Source of the DNA: Paenibacillus oralis
GTDB taxonomy: Bacteria > Bacillota > Bacilli > Paenibacillales > Paenibacillaceae
Direction: 5' to 3'
Assembly (NCBI RefSeq): GCF_003863965.1
Contig: NZ_RRCN01000001.1
Location: 3,678,304 to 3,742,303 of the forward strand
Length of the DNA stretch: 64,000 nucleotides
Shown here: piece by piece, positions 1 to 7,626 of the stretch
Layout: each line of letters starts with the position of its first letter
How positions within the stretch are numbered: position 1 is the first letter of the stretch
Notes under the pieces: generated by a model
Told to the model about the DNA's origin: nothing
Database searches by the model: none
The model's input: the letters and a program-made list of their open reading frames with translations, nothing else
Translations under genes and position numbers: made by a program

Positions 1-717
1 ATGATCGTGCAGTATCCGCCGCAATGGGTTCCGGCGCAGCCTACTTTCGAGAACTACGCCAACGTGCTGTTTCATTCCAACTTTCCCCGCTATTTTCTGA
101 ACAGCATACTGGTCGCGGCCGTTTCCATTCTGGCTTCCCTGTTTATCTCCGCGCATGCGGCGTACGCGGCTTCAAGATTTCATTTCCGGGGCAAAAAAAT
201 AATCCTGTTCCTGATTCTCATGACTTCGATGATTCCGGGCATAGCCATTCTGATTCCGCTTTATTTAACCGCCGTCAAGGCCGGTTTGTATGACACCTTT
301 ATCGGCATGATCCTGATTTACACGGCCTGGCGAACGCCGATGCTGATTTGGGTGCTGCGCGGATTCTTCGACTCCGTCCCCAAGGAGATCGAGGAAGCGG
401 CCAAGGTCGACGGCAGCTCGCCGCTTCGCACCTTCTACCAGCTTATTCTTCCCGTATCCCAGCCCGGCCTGGCCGCCGGCGCACTGTTGTCCGCCATCTA
501 TGTATGGAACGATTTTCTCGTGGCCTTTTCCTTTACGACCAAGGACGAGTTGCGGCTTCTGTCCGTCGGCCTGTACAACTACATTACCCAGTACGGGATC
601 AACTGGGGACAGCTGATGGCCGCCGTGGTCATCTCGGTCATTCCGGTAGTCGTATTGTTTGTCTGTCTGCAGTCCAAATTCGTGGACGGCTTATCCGCGG
701 GGGCGGTCAAAGGGTAA
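1..717 (+). CDS. Sugar ABC transporter permease (MalG type), 5' truncated by window
   Basis: Inner-membrane permease of a carbohydrate importer (binding-protein-dependent family, MalG/YcjP type). The visible 238 residues show several hydrophobic segments and the cytoplasmic EAA loop (EIEEAAKVDGSS followed by F and LP, about residues 130-155) that docks on the ATPase. The family normally has about 275 residues with an extra N-terminal membrane helix before the PxxxPxxPTxENY stretch. Here that stretch starts at residue 6, so the true start lies upstream of the window and the ATG at base 1 is probably internal. It is followed 60 bp later by a solute-binding lipoprotein. No ATPase gene is visible; in Bacillota a shared MsmX-type ATPase often serves such systems (inference). 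Confidence 0.9.
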   Translation: MIVQYPPQWVPAQPTFENYANVLFHSNFPRYFLNSILVAAVSILASLFISAHAAYAASRFHFRGKKIILFLILMTSMIPGIAILIPLYLTAVKAGLYDTFIGMILIYTAWRTPMLIWVLRGFFDSVPKEIEEAAKVDGSSPLRTFYQLILPVSQPGLAAGALLSAIYVWNDFLVAFSFTTKDELRLLSVGLYNYITQYGINWGQLMAAVVISVIPVVVLFVCLQSKFVDGLSAGAVKG

Positions 718-776
718 TCGGCGGTGTCAAGAGGGACAACCTCTTCACATAACTAAACGACTGGGGGGTATTAAAC

Positions 777-2108
777 ATGAAAAAGCTTTGGGCCTTCATC
801 TTTACCGTGGTGATGATCGGGGCGCTGGCCGGTTGCGGCAATTCGGGGGGAGGGGAAACGCCGGGCGGCTCAAACTCGCCGGGCAATTCGGCAGCCGGCG
901 ATGCCGGGAAACCTGCCCAGCTAAGATTGTGGACGTTCCTTAACCCGGAGCAGCAGGACGATCCGCGATCGGCGGCGTTAAAAAGCATCGTCGAGAGCTT
1001 TAACGCCAGTCAGAGCGACATCAAAGTTTCGGTTGAAAGCGTTCACTTTTCCAAGATCGATTCCCAGGTTATTCAAGCGACCGCTTCGGGCGGCGGACCG
1101 GATATTTTGAACGTGTACACCGATTTGTTGAAGATGCATACCGAAGCCAAGACGATTCAGCCCATTACCAAATACGCGGCGGAATGGCTGGGTCAGGAAG
1201 GCAAAGACGATTATATCTATTCGGCGGACCAGCTTAAGCTGAACGGCGAAATTATGGCGATGCCTTGGGAGGCGAGGGTATTCACCTTATTCTACCGGAA
1301 AGACCTTTACGACACGGCCGGTCTGAAAGCTCCGGAAACGCTGCCCGAGCTGCTCGCAGCATCGAAGCAGGTGGGAGACGGCAGCCGGCTGGGATTCGCG
1401 GTCGGCATGTCCGAAGGAGCGAACGCGGCATCGTTCATGGAGACCTTTATTCCGATTTTGCGGGCGGCGGGCGGCCAGATGTTCGACGCGGACGGCAAAG
1501 CGGTGTTTAACGATGACGCCGGCGTCAAAGCGATCAATTTCCTTAAAGACATGGTGGACAGCGGGGCGATGAACAATCAGACGATTTCGATGACGGCCGA
1601 CGACATCACAAGCGGGCTCAAAGCCGGCAACATCGCCACAGCGGTGTCGGGAACGATGCGCGCTTCGGCGATCAGAGGCTCCGAGATCGGCCAAAACATC
1701 CTGACGATGCCGATGCCTCCGTTCGAAAAAGGGCAACCTGCGCCGACCATGGTCGCCGGCCAGACGCTGGCGATCGGGGCGAACACCAAACATCCCGATC
1801 AGGCGTGGGAGTTCATTAAATATTACTTGAGCAAAGAATCGCAGATCAAATGGGCCGAGGCCGGCGTTATGCCCGTGCTGTCCTCCGCTTACGAGGATGC
1901 CGCGGTAACTGCGTTGCCGAACTACGAGGAACTGCTGCGCTGGAAGCAGGAGGCAAGCGAAAGCGGTCAAATCGTTTTCTATCCGGCGGATTATACCCTT
2001 TTGAGCACGGATCTGGCCAAAGCGGCGCAAAGAATTATTTTCCAGAACGCTCCGGCCAAGGAGACGCTGGACGCGGTTGCGGGCAACTACAACGCCGGCA
2101 AGCATTAA
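777..2108 (+). CDS. Extracellular sugar-binding lipoprotein of ABC transporter
   Basis: Family 1 extracellular solute-binding protein, 443 residues, that captures a sugar or oligosaccharide outside the cell and delivers it to the upstream permease. It starts with a lipoprotein signal peptide (MKKLW..., hydrophobic core, lipobox LAGC with Cys at residue 20), then a Gly/Ser-rich linker and a LRLWTFLNPEQ segment typical of the fold. The ATG follows GGGGGT with good spacing. It sits between the permease and an FAD oxidoreductase in the same orientation, so one operon is likely. The substrate cannot be read from the sequence. Confidence 0.9.
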   Translation: MKKLWAFIFTVVMIGALAGCGNSGGGETPGGSNSPGNSAAGDAGKPAQLRLWTFLNPEQQDDPRSAALKSIVESFNASQSDIKVSVESVHFSKIDSQVIQATASGGGPDILNVYTDLLKMHTEAKTIQPITKYAAEWLGQEGKDDYIYSADQLKLNGEIMAMPWEARVFTLFYRKDLYDTAGLKAPETLPELLAASKQVGDGSRLGFAVGMSEGANAASFMETFIPILRAAGGQMFDADGKAVFNDDAGVKAINFLKDMVDSGAMNNQTISMTADDITSGLKAGNIATAVSGTMRASAIRGSEIGQNILTMPMPPFEKGQPAPTMVAGQTLAIGANTKHPDQAWEFIKYYLSKESQIKWAEAGVMPVLSSAYEDAAVTALPNYEELLRWKQEASESGQIVFYPADYTLLSTDLAKAAQRIIFQNAPAKETLDAVAGNYNAGKH

Positions 2109-2143
2109 CCAAATCAAACTTATACGTATGGGAGGAAGAGAAC

Positions 2144-3631
2144 ATGGTGGAAAAAGAGTATGATGTCATCGTCATGGGCGGAGGCCCTTCCGGTTTTATC
2201 GCGGCGATTGCCGCGGGCAGGACGGGGGCGCGCACGCTGCTGGTGGATAAGAACGGTTTTCTGGGGGGCGCTGCCACTTCGGCGGCGCTCGGTCCCATAT
2301 CTCCTTTTCATATTCGGGACGAACAGGTCGTCAAAGGTATTCCGCAGCAATTCATGGATCGAATGGTCGAGTACGGCGCGAGCCCGGGGCATTGCAAAGT
2401 GCTTGATCCTTACGGCAGCGGGGCTTATCTGGGCTTTTTCGACCGGGAGAGATACAAATATATCGCTTACGAAATGGTCAGGGAAGCCGGCGCGGACGTT
2501 CTGCTGCATTCCATGTTCAGCGGCACGCTTACGGAAGGCGACCGGGTGACCGGCGTGAAGGTCGTCAACAAATCCGGCGAAAATATTTTGAAGGCTAAGG
2601 TGGTCGTCGACGCGACGGGGGACGGGGACGTGGCCAGCGGAGCCGGCGCGGAGTTTGTGCTGGGGCGGGCCAAGGACCGGAAAATGCAGCCATCGACTTT
2701 GATGTTCGAAATGGGCAATGTGGATACGGAGAAGCTTTATCAATATATCCTCGCTAACCCGGACGATTTCGAATGGAAATCCGACGTTATTCCGATCCGG
2801 AAATATTCGGACAGGCTCGTGAGTAAGTATTTCGTCGCGCAAGGGTTCAAAAAGTTCGTGAAGCAGGCGGTAGACAACGGGGAACTCCATATCGGGCGGG
2901 ATTCCATCCTGCTGCTGAATTCCGTTCATCCCGGGGTCATTCATTTCAATTCCACGCGGGTGATCGACGTGGACGGCACAAACGCCGATTCCAGAACGGC
3001 GGGGGAGATCGAAGGCCGCAGACAGGTTGAATCGATCGTCAAGTTCATGAACAAATATGTGCCCGGTTTTGAGCATGCCTTCTTAAGCATGACCGGCAGC
3101 GAGCTCGGCGTGCGCGAATCCCGGCATATCGTCGGCAACTATGTGCTGCAGGCGGACGATGTGATCGGGGGCAGAAAATTCGACGACGTCATCACGAGAG
3201 GTTACTTCCCGATTGATGTGCACAATATGGCGGGCAAAGCAGGGTACGGCGATCCGGAAACCGCGGGAGCGTGGATCGACATCAAGGACTCCTATGACAT
3301 TCCTTACCGCTGCCTTGTGCCGGTCAAAGTCGACGGGCTGTTGATGGCGGGGAGATGCATCTCGGCGACAAGCGAAGCCCACGGCTCCTTCCGCACGCAA
3401 GGCAGCGTGATGGCGATCGGGCAGGCGGCCGGCACGGCGGCGGGGCTGAGCGCCAAGCAGGGAATCCAGCCGCGGGAGCTGGATATCAAGGAGCTGCATG
3501 CCGAGCTGCTGAGCAACGGCGCATCCTTGCGCCGCGACCCGGAAGCGGTGGAGAGAGAAACGCGGAACGCACAGAAATATGCGGCGGAATTTTTGCAGGC
3601 GAACAAACGCCACATTACGCCAAACATCTAA
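2144..3631 (+). CDS. FAD-dependent oxidoreductase (FAD_oxidored family)
   Basis: Predicted flavoprotein oxidoreductase, 495 residues. An N-terminal Rossmann dinucleotide-binding motif is visible (VIVMGGGPSGFIAA, residues 9-22), as is a second FAD contact VDATGDGD near residue 155. A C-terminal GRCISATSEAHGS/GSVMAIGQAAGTAAG block is typical of the FAD_oxidored family. The reading frame is open further upstream, but the ATG at 2144 is preceded by GGAGGAAGAG and begins exactly at the Rossmann fold, so I chose it. It lies 35 bp after the sugar-binding protein and is probably cotranscribed. Such proteins often sit in sugar-uptake operons in Paenibacillus, but the substrate is unknown. Confidence 0.85.
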   Translation: MVEKEYDVIVMGGGPSGFIAAIAAGRTGARTLLVDKNGFLGGAATSAALGPISPFHIRDEQVVKGIPQQFMDRMVEYGASPGHCKVLDPYGSGAYLGFFDRERYKYIAYEMVREAGADVLLHSMFSGTLTEGDRVTGVKVVNKSGENILKAKVVVDATGDGDVASGAGAEFVLGRAKDRKMQPSTLMFEMGNVDTEKLYQYILANPDDFEWKSDVIPIRKYSDRLVSKYFVAQGFKKFVKQAVDNGELHIGRDSILLLNSVHPGVIHFNSTRVIDVDGTNADSRTAGEIEGRRQVESIVKFMNKYVPGFEHAFLSMTGSELGVRESRHIVGNYVLQADDVIGGRKFDDVITRGYFPIDVHNMAGKAGYGDPETAGAWIDIKDSYDIPYRCLVPVKVDGLLMAGRCISATSEAHGSFRTQGSVMAIGQAAGTAAGLSAKQGIQPRELDIKELHAELLSNGASLRRDPEAVERETRNAQKYAAEFLQANKRHITPNI

Positions 3632-3667
3632 AGCCATCTCACTTGGATTAGCAGCGACAATTAGGGG

Positions 3668-3704
3668 AGGATGGGAACGGGGGAATCCCCGGGCCCATCC
3701 TTTT
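3668..3704 (+). terminator. Rho-independent terminator after the sugar ABC operon
   Basis: GGATGGG and its complement CCCATCC enclose a second GGGGA/TCCCC stem and are followed by TTTT. It lies 37 bp after the oxidoreductase stop codon, a suitable operon end. Confidence 0.7.
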
Positions 3705-3777
3705 GGCTGTTTAGGCAGGGGGGGCGGCACGATCTGTAGGACGCCCGGGTTGCCGCAGCCGCTATTTTCGGCGTAAC

Positions 3778-3867
3778 CTTGTCAACCTTACTAACCTTAC
3801 TAACCTTACTAACCTTACTAACCTTACTAACCTTACTAACCTTACTAACCTTGCTAGCCTTACTACC
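3778..3867. repeat. 9-bp tandem repeat array (CTTACTAAC)
   Basis: Seven perfect head-to-tail copies of CTTACTAAC run from 3787 to 3849, flanked by one degenerate copy on the left (CTTGTCAAC) and two on the right (CTTGCTAGC, CTTACTACC). The array is intergenic, between a terminator and the phosphatase gene. Perfect copies suggest recent slippage, so a length-variable locus is likely. Otherwise 3705-3977 holds nothing recognisable. Confidence 0.95.
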
Positions 3868-3992
3868 CTTGTCGCTGCCAGGGCGATAAGGAAAAGTGAA
3901 AATTGGGTCGGCTAAAGCTGCCAAGCCTTGGCTTTGAGGAGTATAATCAGGGGAGAAACTTTAGAGCGGCGAAAGCGAAAGGAGAGAGGACG

Positions 3993-4892
3993 GTGCGGAT
4001 CGAATGGTGGCTCGTCCGCCACGGATTAACCGAGTGGAACGTACAGCATCGGTACCAGGGGCAAAGCGACCTTGCGCTTCTCCCCGGTGAAGCGTCCGGG
4101 CTTAAACCGCTGCGCCGGGAATTGGCGGGGGTGGACTTCTCTGCCGTTTACGCGAGCGACCTGCTCCGCTGCCGGCAAACGCTGGAATACGCCCGCCCTG
4201 ATCTGGCGGAACGCTGCGTGGCCGACCGCCGTTTGCGGGAAATGGATTTCGGGGCGTGGGAGGGCCGGACGTACGAGATGTTGAAGGACAACGCCCTGTA
4301 CAGGGCCTGGGTTGACGACCCGCAGCAGGTAACGCCGCCGGGCGGCGAATCGTGGCAAGCGTTTCGGGCGCGGATTGAGGCCGTGCGTCAGGAGCTGGCG
4401 GCATGTTCGCAAACTTTGGCCGCGGAGGGAAGGAGCCGCAGGGAAGACGCCGGAGAGATGCGGGAAAGCGCAGCGAGGACACGTCTAGACGCCAAATTGA
4501 TGTGTGAGAACGCCAAGGTGATACGTGATAAGGTGATGCCTGAGAACGCCAAGATGATGTGTGAGAACGCCAAGGTGATGCCTGAGAACGCCGAAACGAT
4601 GGGGGAAACGGCCGAGGCGATGCAGGAAAATGTAGAGGTTTCGGGAGAGCATACTGAGGTCGCAAGGGAAATGGCCGAGACATTGTGGAAACGTACCGAG
4701 GCGATGAGCGAACATGTTGATGTGAGGCTTGAGACAAGCAAGGTTTTCACGCGGAACTCCCGAACGGTACGGCTGCTGATCGTCACCCACGGCGGGGTCA
4801 TCTCGCTGTTGTCGGCGATGCTGGAGCCTGGGCTGGGTTTTTGGGATACTCGGCTGCCCCCGGGCGGGATCAAGCGGCTTTATTGGGAATAG
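3993..4892 (+). CDS. Histidine phosphatase (phosphoglycerate mutase family) with heptad-repeat insertion
   Basis: Histidine phosphatase superfamily protein, 299 residues. The catalytic RHG motif is at residues 9-11 (LVRHGLTEWN), a substrate-loop region LREMDFGAWEGRTYE follows, and the second catalytic His is at residue 266 (VTHGG). In ordinary members of about 200 residues the two His lie roughly 140 apart; here they are 256 apart. The extra residues, about 163-250, are degenerate heptads such as MCENAKV, MPENAET and MQENVEV, encoded by a 21-bp repeat. Hydrophobic residues at positions 1 and 5 suggest a coiled-coil arm. The GTG start at 3993 follows AAAGGAGAGAGGA. Substrate is unknown. An alpha-ribazole phosphatase role with the cob genes 25 kb away is possible but unsupported. 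Confidence 0.8.
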   Translation: MRIEWWLVRHGLTEWNVQHRYQGQSDLALLPGEASGLKPLRRELAGVDFSAVYASDLLRCRQTLEYARPDLAERCVADRRLREMDFGAWEGRTYEMLKDNALYRAWVDDPQQVTPPGGESWQAFRARIEAVRQELAACSQTLAAEGRSRREDAGEMRESAARTRLDAKLMCENAKVIRDKVMPENAKMMCENAKVMPENAETMGETAEAMQENVEVSGEHTEVAREMAETLWKRTEAMSEHVDVRLETSKVFTRNSRTVRLLIVTHGGVISLLSAMLEPGLGFWDTRLPPGGIKRLYWE

Positions 4893-4935
4893 CGATTCTA
4901 ACGATGGGATTTAACGAAGTTTCCATAATGTTTTG

Positions 4936-5168
4936 ATTGGAAATATCCAATGAAATTAGAAATCTAATGGCAAAGTTACGGTTTGATTGGATTTTTTCCA
5001 ATAGAACTGGAAATCCAATGGTAAGTACAGTGGTTTGATTGGATTTTTTCCAATAGATCAGGTTCGGCAAGGCGCAAAATGGACGGTTTGAGCGAAATCT
5101 ATTGGATATTTTCCAATGAGAGCTCCGAATGTCATGCGATTTCCGTCAATCTATTGGATTTTTCCAAT
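4936..5168. repeat. Dispersed intergenic element, ATTGGA/TCCAAT boxes, copy 1
   Basis: Five self-complementary boxes of the form ATTGGA-N4/5-TCCAAT start at 4936, 4986, 5038, 5101 and 5153. The last four are spaced 52, 63 and 52 bp. Sequence between boxes (for example GGTAAGTACAG and GCAAGGCGCAAAA) recurs in the copy at 34171-34352. The element fills the 4893-5270 gap between the phosphatase and the monooxygenase. A short open frame over it (5079-5291) consists of repeat sequence and is not called a gene. Confidence 0.9.
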
Positions 5169-5287
5169 GAGAGATGGGGAACGGCGCTGGCGCAGGGGAG
5201 CTTTGGCGTCCGGTACGCGATAATTATGGTGGGGGAGATTGATCCTCGCTACTACATATATCACTTGAAAAGAAAGGCGGGATCGGT

Positions 5288-6205
5288 TTGACCGTACCGA
5301 ATATGGACTTTAAGCTTGGGGTGTTGGATATGGTTCCGAAGCTGCCGGGCCATAGCGCCGAGGAGGCTTTGGAGCAGGCTGTGCTGTTGGCGCAGCGGGT
5401 GGAAGAATGGGGATACGTGCGCTACTGGACCTCGGAGCACCACGACATGGAGATGCTGGCTAGCGCCTCCCCTGAGGTGCTGTTGTCCCATATCGGCGCG
5501 CGAACAAGCCGGATTCGGCTCGGATCGGGCGGCGTGCTGCTGCCGCATTACAGTCCGCTGAAGGTGGCGGAGTGCTTTCGGCTGCTGGCCGCCCTCTATC
5601 CGGGCAGAATCGACCTCGGTATCGGCCGGGCACCTGGCGGAGAAGCGCATGCCGTCATGGCGCTTAGCGGTAACTTTTTGGAGCGGGTGGCCCATTACCG
5701 CCAGTTGGCCGGCGATCTTGCCGCCCTGCTCCAGGACGAGTACCGCTATGAGGACCACCCGGTCCAAGCCCGGCCGATTCCGCAAACGCCGCCCGAGCTT
5801 TGGATGCTGGGCACAAACGTCAAAAGCGCCCGCTTTGCCGCCGAGCTCGGCACGGGGTACGTGTTCGGTCGCTTTATGAGCGAAACCGACGGCATCGAAA
5901 CGCTGAAAGCGTACCGGGATGCCTTTCGGCCATCGGCTTTTCAAGCGGTGCCTAGAGCTATTCTCGCGGTCAGCGTGATTTGCGGCGAAACCCGGGAGGA
6001 GGCCGAAGCCATCGCCGCCGGTGTTGAAGCGGCATATCGTGCCCGCGGCGGCTCCCCCTTCAGCGGATTTGCCGGGACGGCTAATCAAGTAATGGAGCAG
6101 CTGGCGGAGATGCAGCGCCAATACGGCAACGAGGAATTCCTGATCGTGACGCCGATTCCCGATTACGAGAAGCGGCTGCGGTCTTACCGGCTTCTTGCGA
6201 CATAA
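5288..6205 (+). CDS. LLM-class flavin-dependent oxidoreductase (luciferase-like)
   Basis: Luciferase-like monooxygenase, 305 residues, predicted to use reduced FMN and oxygen in a TIM-barrel fold. It shows the usual family blocks: EWGYVRYWTSEHHDMEMLASASPEVLLSHIGART near residues 40-75, IRLGSGGVLLPHYSPLKVAE near 76-96 and IDLGIGRAPGG near 110-120. These match the B. subtilis YwcH/YceB-type subgroup. The TTG at 5288 sits 6 bp after AAAGGCGGG; an ATG at 5303 is an alternative start. It appears monocistronic, with repeat DNA on both sides. Substrate is unknown. Confidence 0.88.
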   Translation: MTVPNMDFKLGVLDMVPKLPGHSAEEALEQAVLLAQRVEEWGYVRYWTSEHHDMEMLASASPEVLLSHIGARTSRIRLGSGGVLLPHYSPLKVAECFRLLAALYPGRIDLGIGRAPGGEAHAVMALSGNFLERVAHYRQLAGDLAALLQDEYRYEDHPVQARPIPQTPPELWMLGTNVKSARFAAELGTGYVFGRFMSETDGIETLKAYRDAFRPSAFQAVPRAILAVSVICGETREEAEAIAAGVEAAYRARGGSPFSGFAGTANQVMEQLAEMQRQYGNEEFLIVTPIPDYEKRLRSYRLLAT

Positions 6206-6289
6206 GTTGCGGTGTGTCTAAGCTCTCCGTTGAAGGCAGCACGTATTACCTCCAGGTTTCTTTGGAAGGACTGGAAACTTAACTGGATC

Positions 6290-6485
6290 AAATGCAAAAG
6301 TGCATTTTAACTCACTATAAACTTCTATTTTTGAGCGATCGAAATGCAAAAGTACATCTGATTTGGGGCTCTCGGATCAAAAAGTATCTTTTACCCGGAA
6401 ATGAAATGCACTTTTGCAGTTGAGTCGCCTATTTCGGGGAATTTCGACGAAATTCGCATGCACTTTTGCATTTCGCGGGATGTGG
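6290..6485. repeat. Four-box dispersed repeat (TGCAAAAGTRCA), copy A
   Basis: Boxes TGCAAAAGTGCA (6293), TGCAAAAGTACA (6345), TGCACTTTTGCA (6407) and TGCACTTTTGCA (6459) are spaced 52, 62 and 52 bp. Two are direct and two are inverted, so the whole element can fold back on itself. Near-identical spacing and partly conserved inter-box sequence (GATTTGGGGCT, CCGGAAATGAA) recur at 39694 and 45623. It occupies the non-coding stretch after the monooxygenase gene. Confidence 0.92.
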
Positions 6486-6514
6486 CATAGCCCTTTGGTT
6501 AGCACGTCCCTTAG

Positions 6515-6656
6515 ATTGACATAACCTCAGGTTGACTATCCCTTAGGTTGGCATGTCCCTCAAATTGGTATAACGCCGGATTGGCATACCCTTGGATTGG
6601 CATACCCTTGGATTGGCATACCCTTGGATTGGCATGACCTCGAATTGGCATTACAC
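6515..6656. repeat. Degenerate 16-bp tandem repeats (TTGGATTGGCATACCC)
   Basis: Three near-perfect head-to-tail units of TTGGATTGGCATACCC occur at about 6577-6632, flanked by degraded copies with cores TTGACATAACC, TTGGCATGTCC and TTGGTATAACG. The run lies between repeat copy A and the MarR promoter, and no gene is seen in it. Confidence 0.8.
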
Positions 6657-6706
6657 TCCTAAAGGATAAACAAGCCCCTGGGGGTGGTCAGATTTTCATT
6701 TCATAC

Positions 6707-6735
6707 TTGACGGGTAAGAATAATTGGTTTAATAT
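6707..6735 (+). promoter_or_regulatory. SigA-type promoter of the marR-sulfotransferase-ABC locus
   Basis: TTGACG (6707-6712), a 17-bp spacer and TAATAT (6730-6735) form a near-consensus vegetative promoter. Transcription would start near 6742, about 130 nt before the first possible marR codon. Confidence 0.7.
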
Positions 6736-6817
6736 GATGAAAAATCGTTCACAGCTCATTATCTTAGCGCTAAAAGAAGTCTAAGATATGCCTTGGACTG
6801 CAGCCGATTGGACCGCC

Positions 6818-6871
6818 AAAGGCTTCCGGAAGTTTCCCTTTTAGAGGGGCTTTCGGGAGCCTTTTATTTTT
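6818..6871 (+). terminator. Terminator-like hairpin in the marR leader (candidate attenuator)
   Basis: GGCTTCCGGAAG then TTTCCC can pair almost fully, with G-U pairs, to GGGG then CTTTCGGGAGCC across a 7-nt loop. The stem is followed by TTTTATTTTT. It sits after the only visible promoter (6707) and directly before the Shine-Dalgarno of marR. Transcription would therefore either stop here, giving a leader RNA of about 130 nt, or read through into the operon. I recognise no known riboswitch or T-box in 6742-6817. Confidence 0.6.
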
Positions 6872-7613
6872 GTCAAAGGAGGTGGTACCTATTTCCGGTT
6901 GTCATGCGGAATGGGAGCTGCTGGAGGAAGCCGACTGGCTGTTCCGCAAAATGGTCAGACGGTTCGTGAAGGAAAGGGACAAAGTGGAGGTTGAAGGCAT
7001 CACGCTCCCGGGGCTGCTCGTCCTGCAAAAAATGATTCGGGAAGGGCCGCAGCGGCTTGGAGATTTGGCGGAGGAGCTCGATTTCACCTCCGGGGCCGTG
7101 ACGGGGCTTTGCGACAAGCTGGAGCAAAAAGGGTTCGCCCGGCGGGTCCGCCAGACGCTCGACCGGAGGACGGTATGGCTGGATATAACGGAGCAGGGCA
7201 GGGAAATGATGGCCCGCAACCGCAATATCGGCGCGTCGTGCATCACGCTGCTGTTTAACGCCTTCTCCGCGGAGGAGCTAAAGCAAATGGCCGGCCTCTT
7301 CCAAAAGCTGACCGGGAATCTGGAGCATTTCTCCGGTACGCTGAACGCGCTGGCGGAGAGCAATGCCGGACAAAAGCCGGGCGAAGGCGACAAGCGCGCG
7401 GACCAGGGGCTAGAGTTGGGCCGGGAGCAGGGACTGGGCCAGGACCAGGATCGGGATCAGGATCGGGATCAGGATCAGGATCGGGATCAGGATCAGGATC
7501 GGGATCAGAACCAGGACCACGACCAGGACCAGGATCACAATCAGGATCACGATCACGACCAGGTCAACAGCCATAACAAGAACCAGGTCCGGAGCAGATT
7601 TTTAACTTATTGA
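6870..7613 (+). CDS. MarR-family transcriptional regulator with Asp/Gln/His repeat tail
   Basis: MarR-type winged-helix DNA-binding protein. The core (LTPxGLLVL-like helix, LGDLAEELDFTSGAVTGLCDKLEQKGFARR recognition region, wing RRTVWLDITEQG) spans about residues 35-115. The last roughly 60 residues are low complexity: alternating DQ, DR, DH and NQ dipeptides encoded by a GATCGGGATCAG repeat, unlike normal MarR proteins of about 150 residues. Start choice is uncertain. The frame opens with TTG at 6870, but the perfect AAAGGAGGTGG (6875-6884) lies inside it. The only codon at proper spacing is ATT (6891), and the next in-frame ATG (6951) would remove helix 1. It probably controls the downstream sulfotransferase/ABC genes, by position. 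Confidence 0.8.
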   Translation: MSKEVVPISGCHAEWELLEEADWLFRKMVRRFVKERDKVEVEGITLPGLLVLQKMIREGPQRLGDLAEELDFTSGAVTGLCDKLEQKGFARRVRQTLDRRTVWLDITEQGREMMARNRNIGASCITLLFNAFSAEELKQMAGLFQKLTGNLEHFSGTLNALAESNAGQKPGEGDKRADQGLELGREQGLGQDQDRDQDRDQDQDRDQDQDRDQNQDHDQDQDHNQDHDHDQVNSHNKNQVRSRFLTY

Positions 7614-7626
7614 AGGAGTGAAGAAC

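Noticed and set aside
1850..2143. Upstream extension of the FAD oxidoreductase frame
   Set aside because: It runs through the end of the sugar-binding protein gene in another frame, and a good ribosome binding site plus the Rossmann motif mark 2144 as the start.
3661..3924. Minus-strand frame with Ser-Lys-Val repeats
   Set aside because: It is only the translation of the 9-bp tandem array plus a terminator; no ribosome binding site or conserved flanks.
5079..5291. 70-codon frame after the phosphatase
   Set aside because: Made of the ATTGGA/TCCAAT repeat element; the same words recur at 34 kb without this frame being kept.
3778..6656. CRISPR array
   Set aside because: The repeat units are contiguous without unique spacers or are widely spaced imperfect boxes; no cas genes occur in the window.
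6742..6871. T-box or guanidine-I riboswitch in the MarR leader
   Set aside because: TGGACCGCC recalls a T-box antiterminator, but the specifier stem region is missing and the leader is too short. The guanidine-I landmarks are not found.
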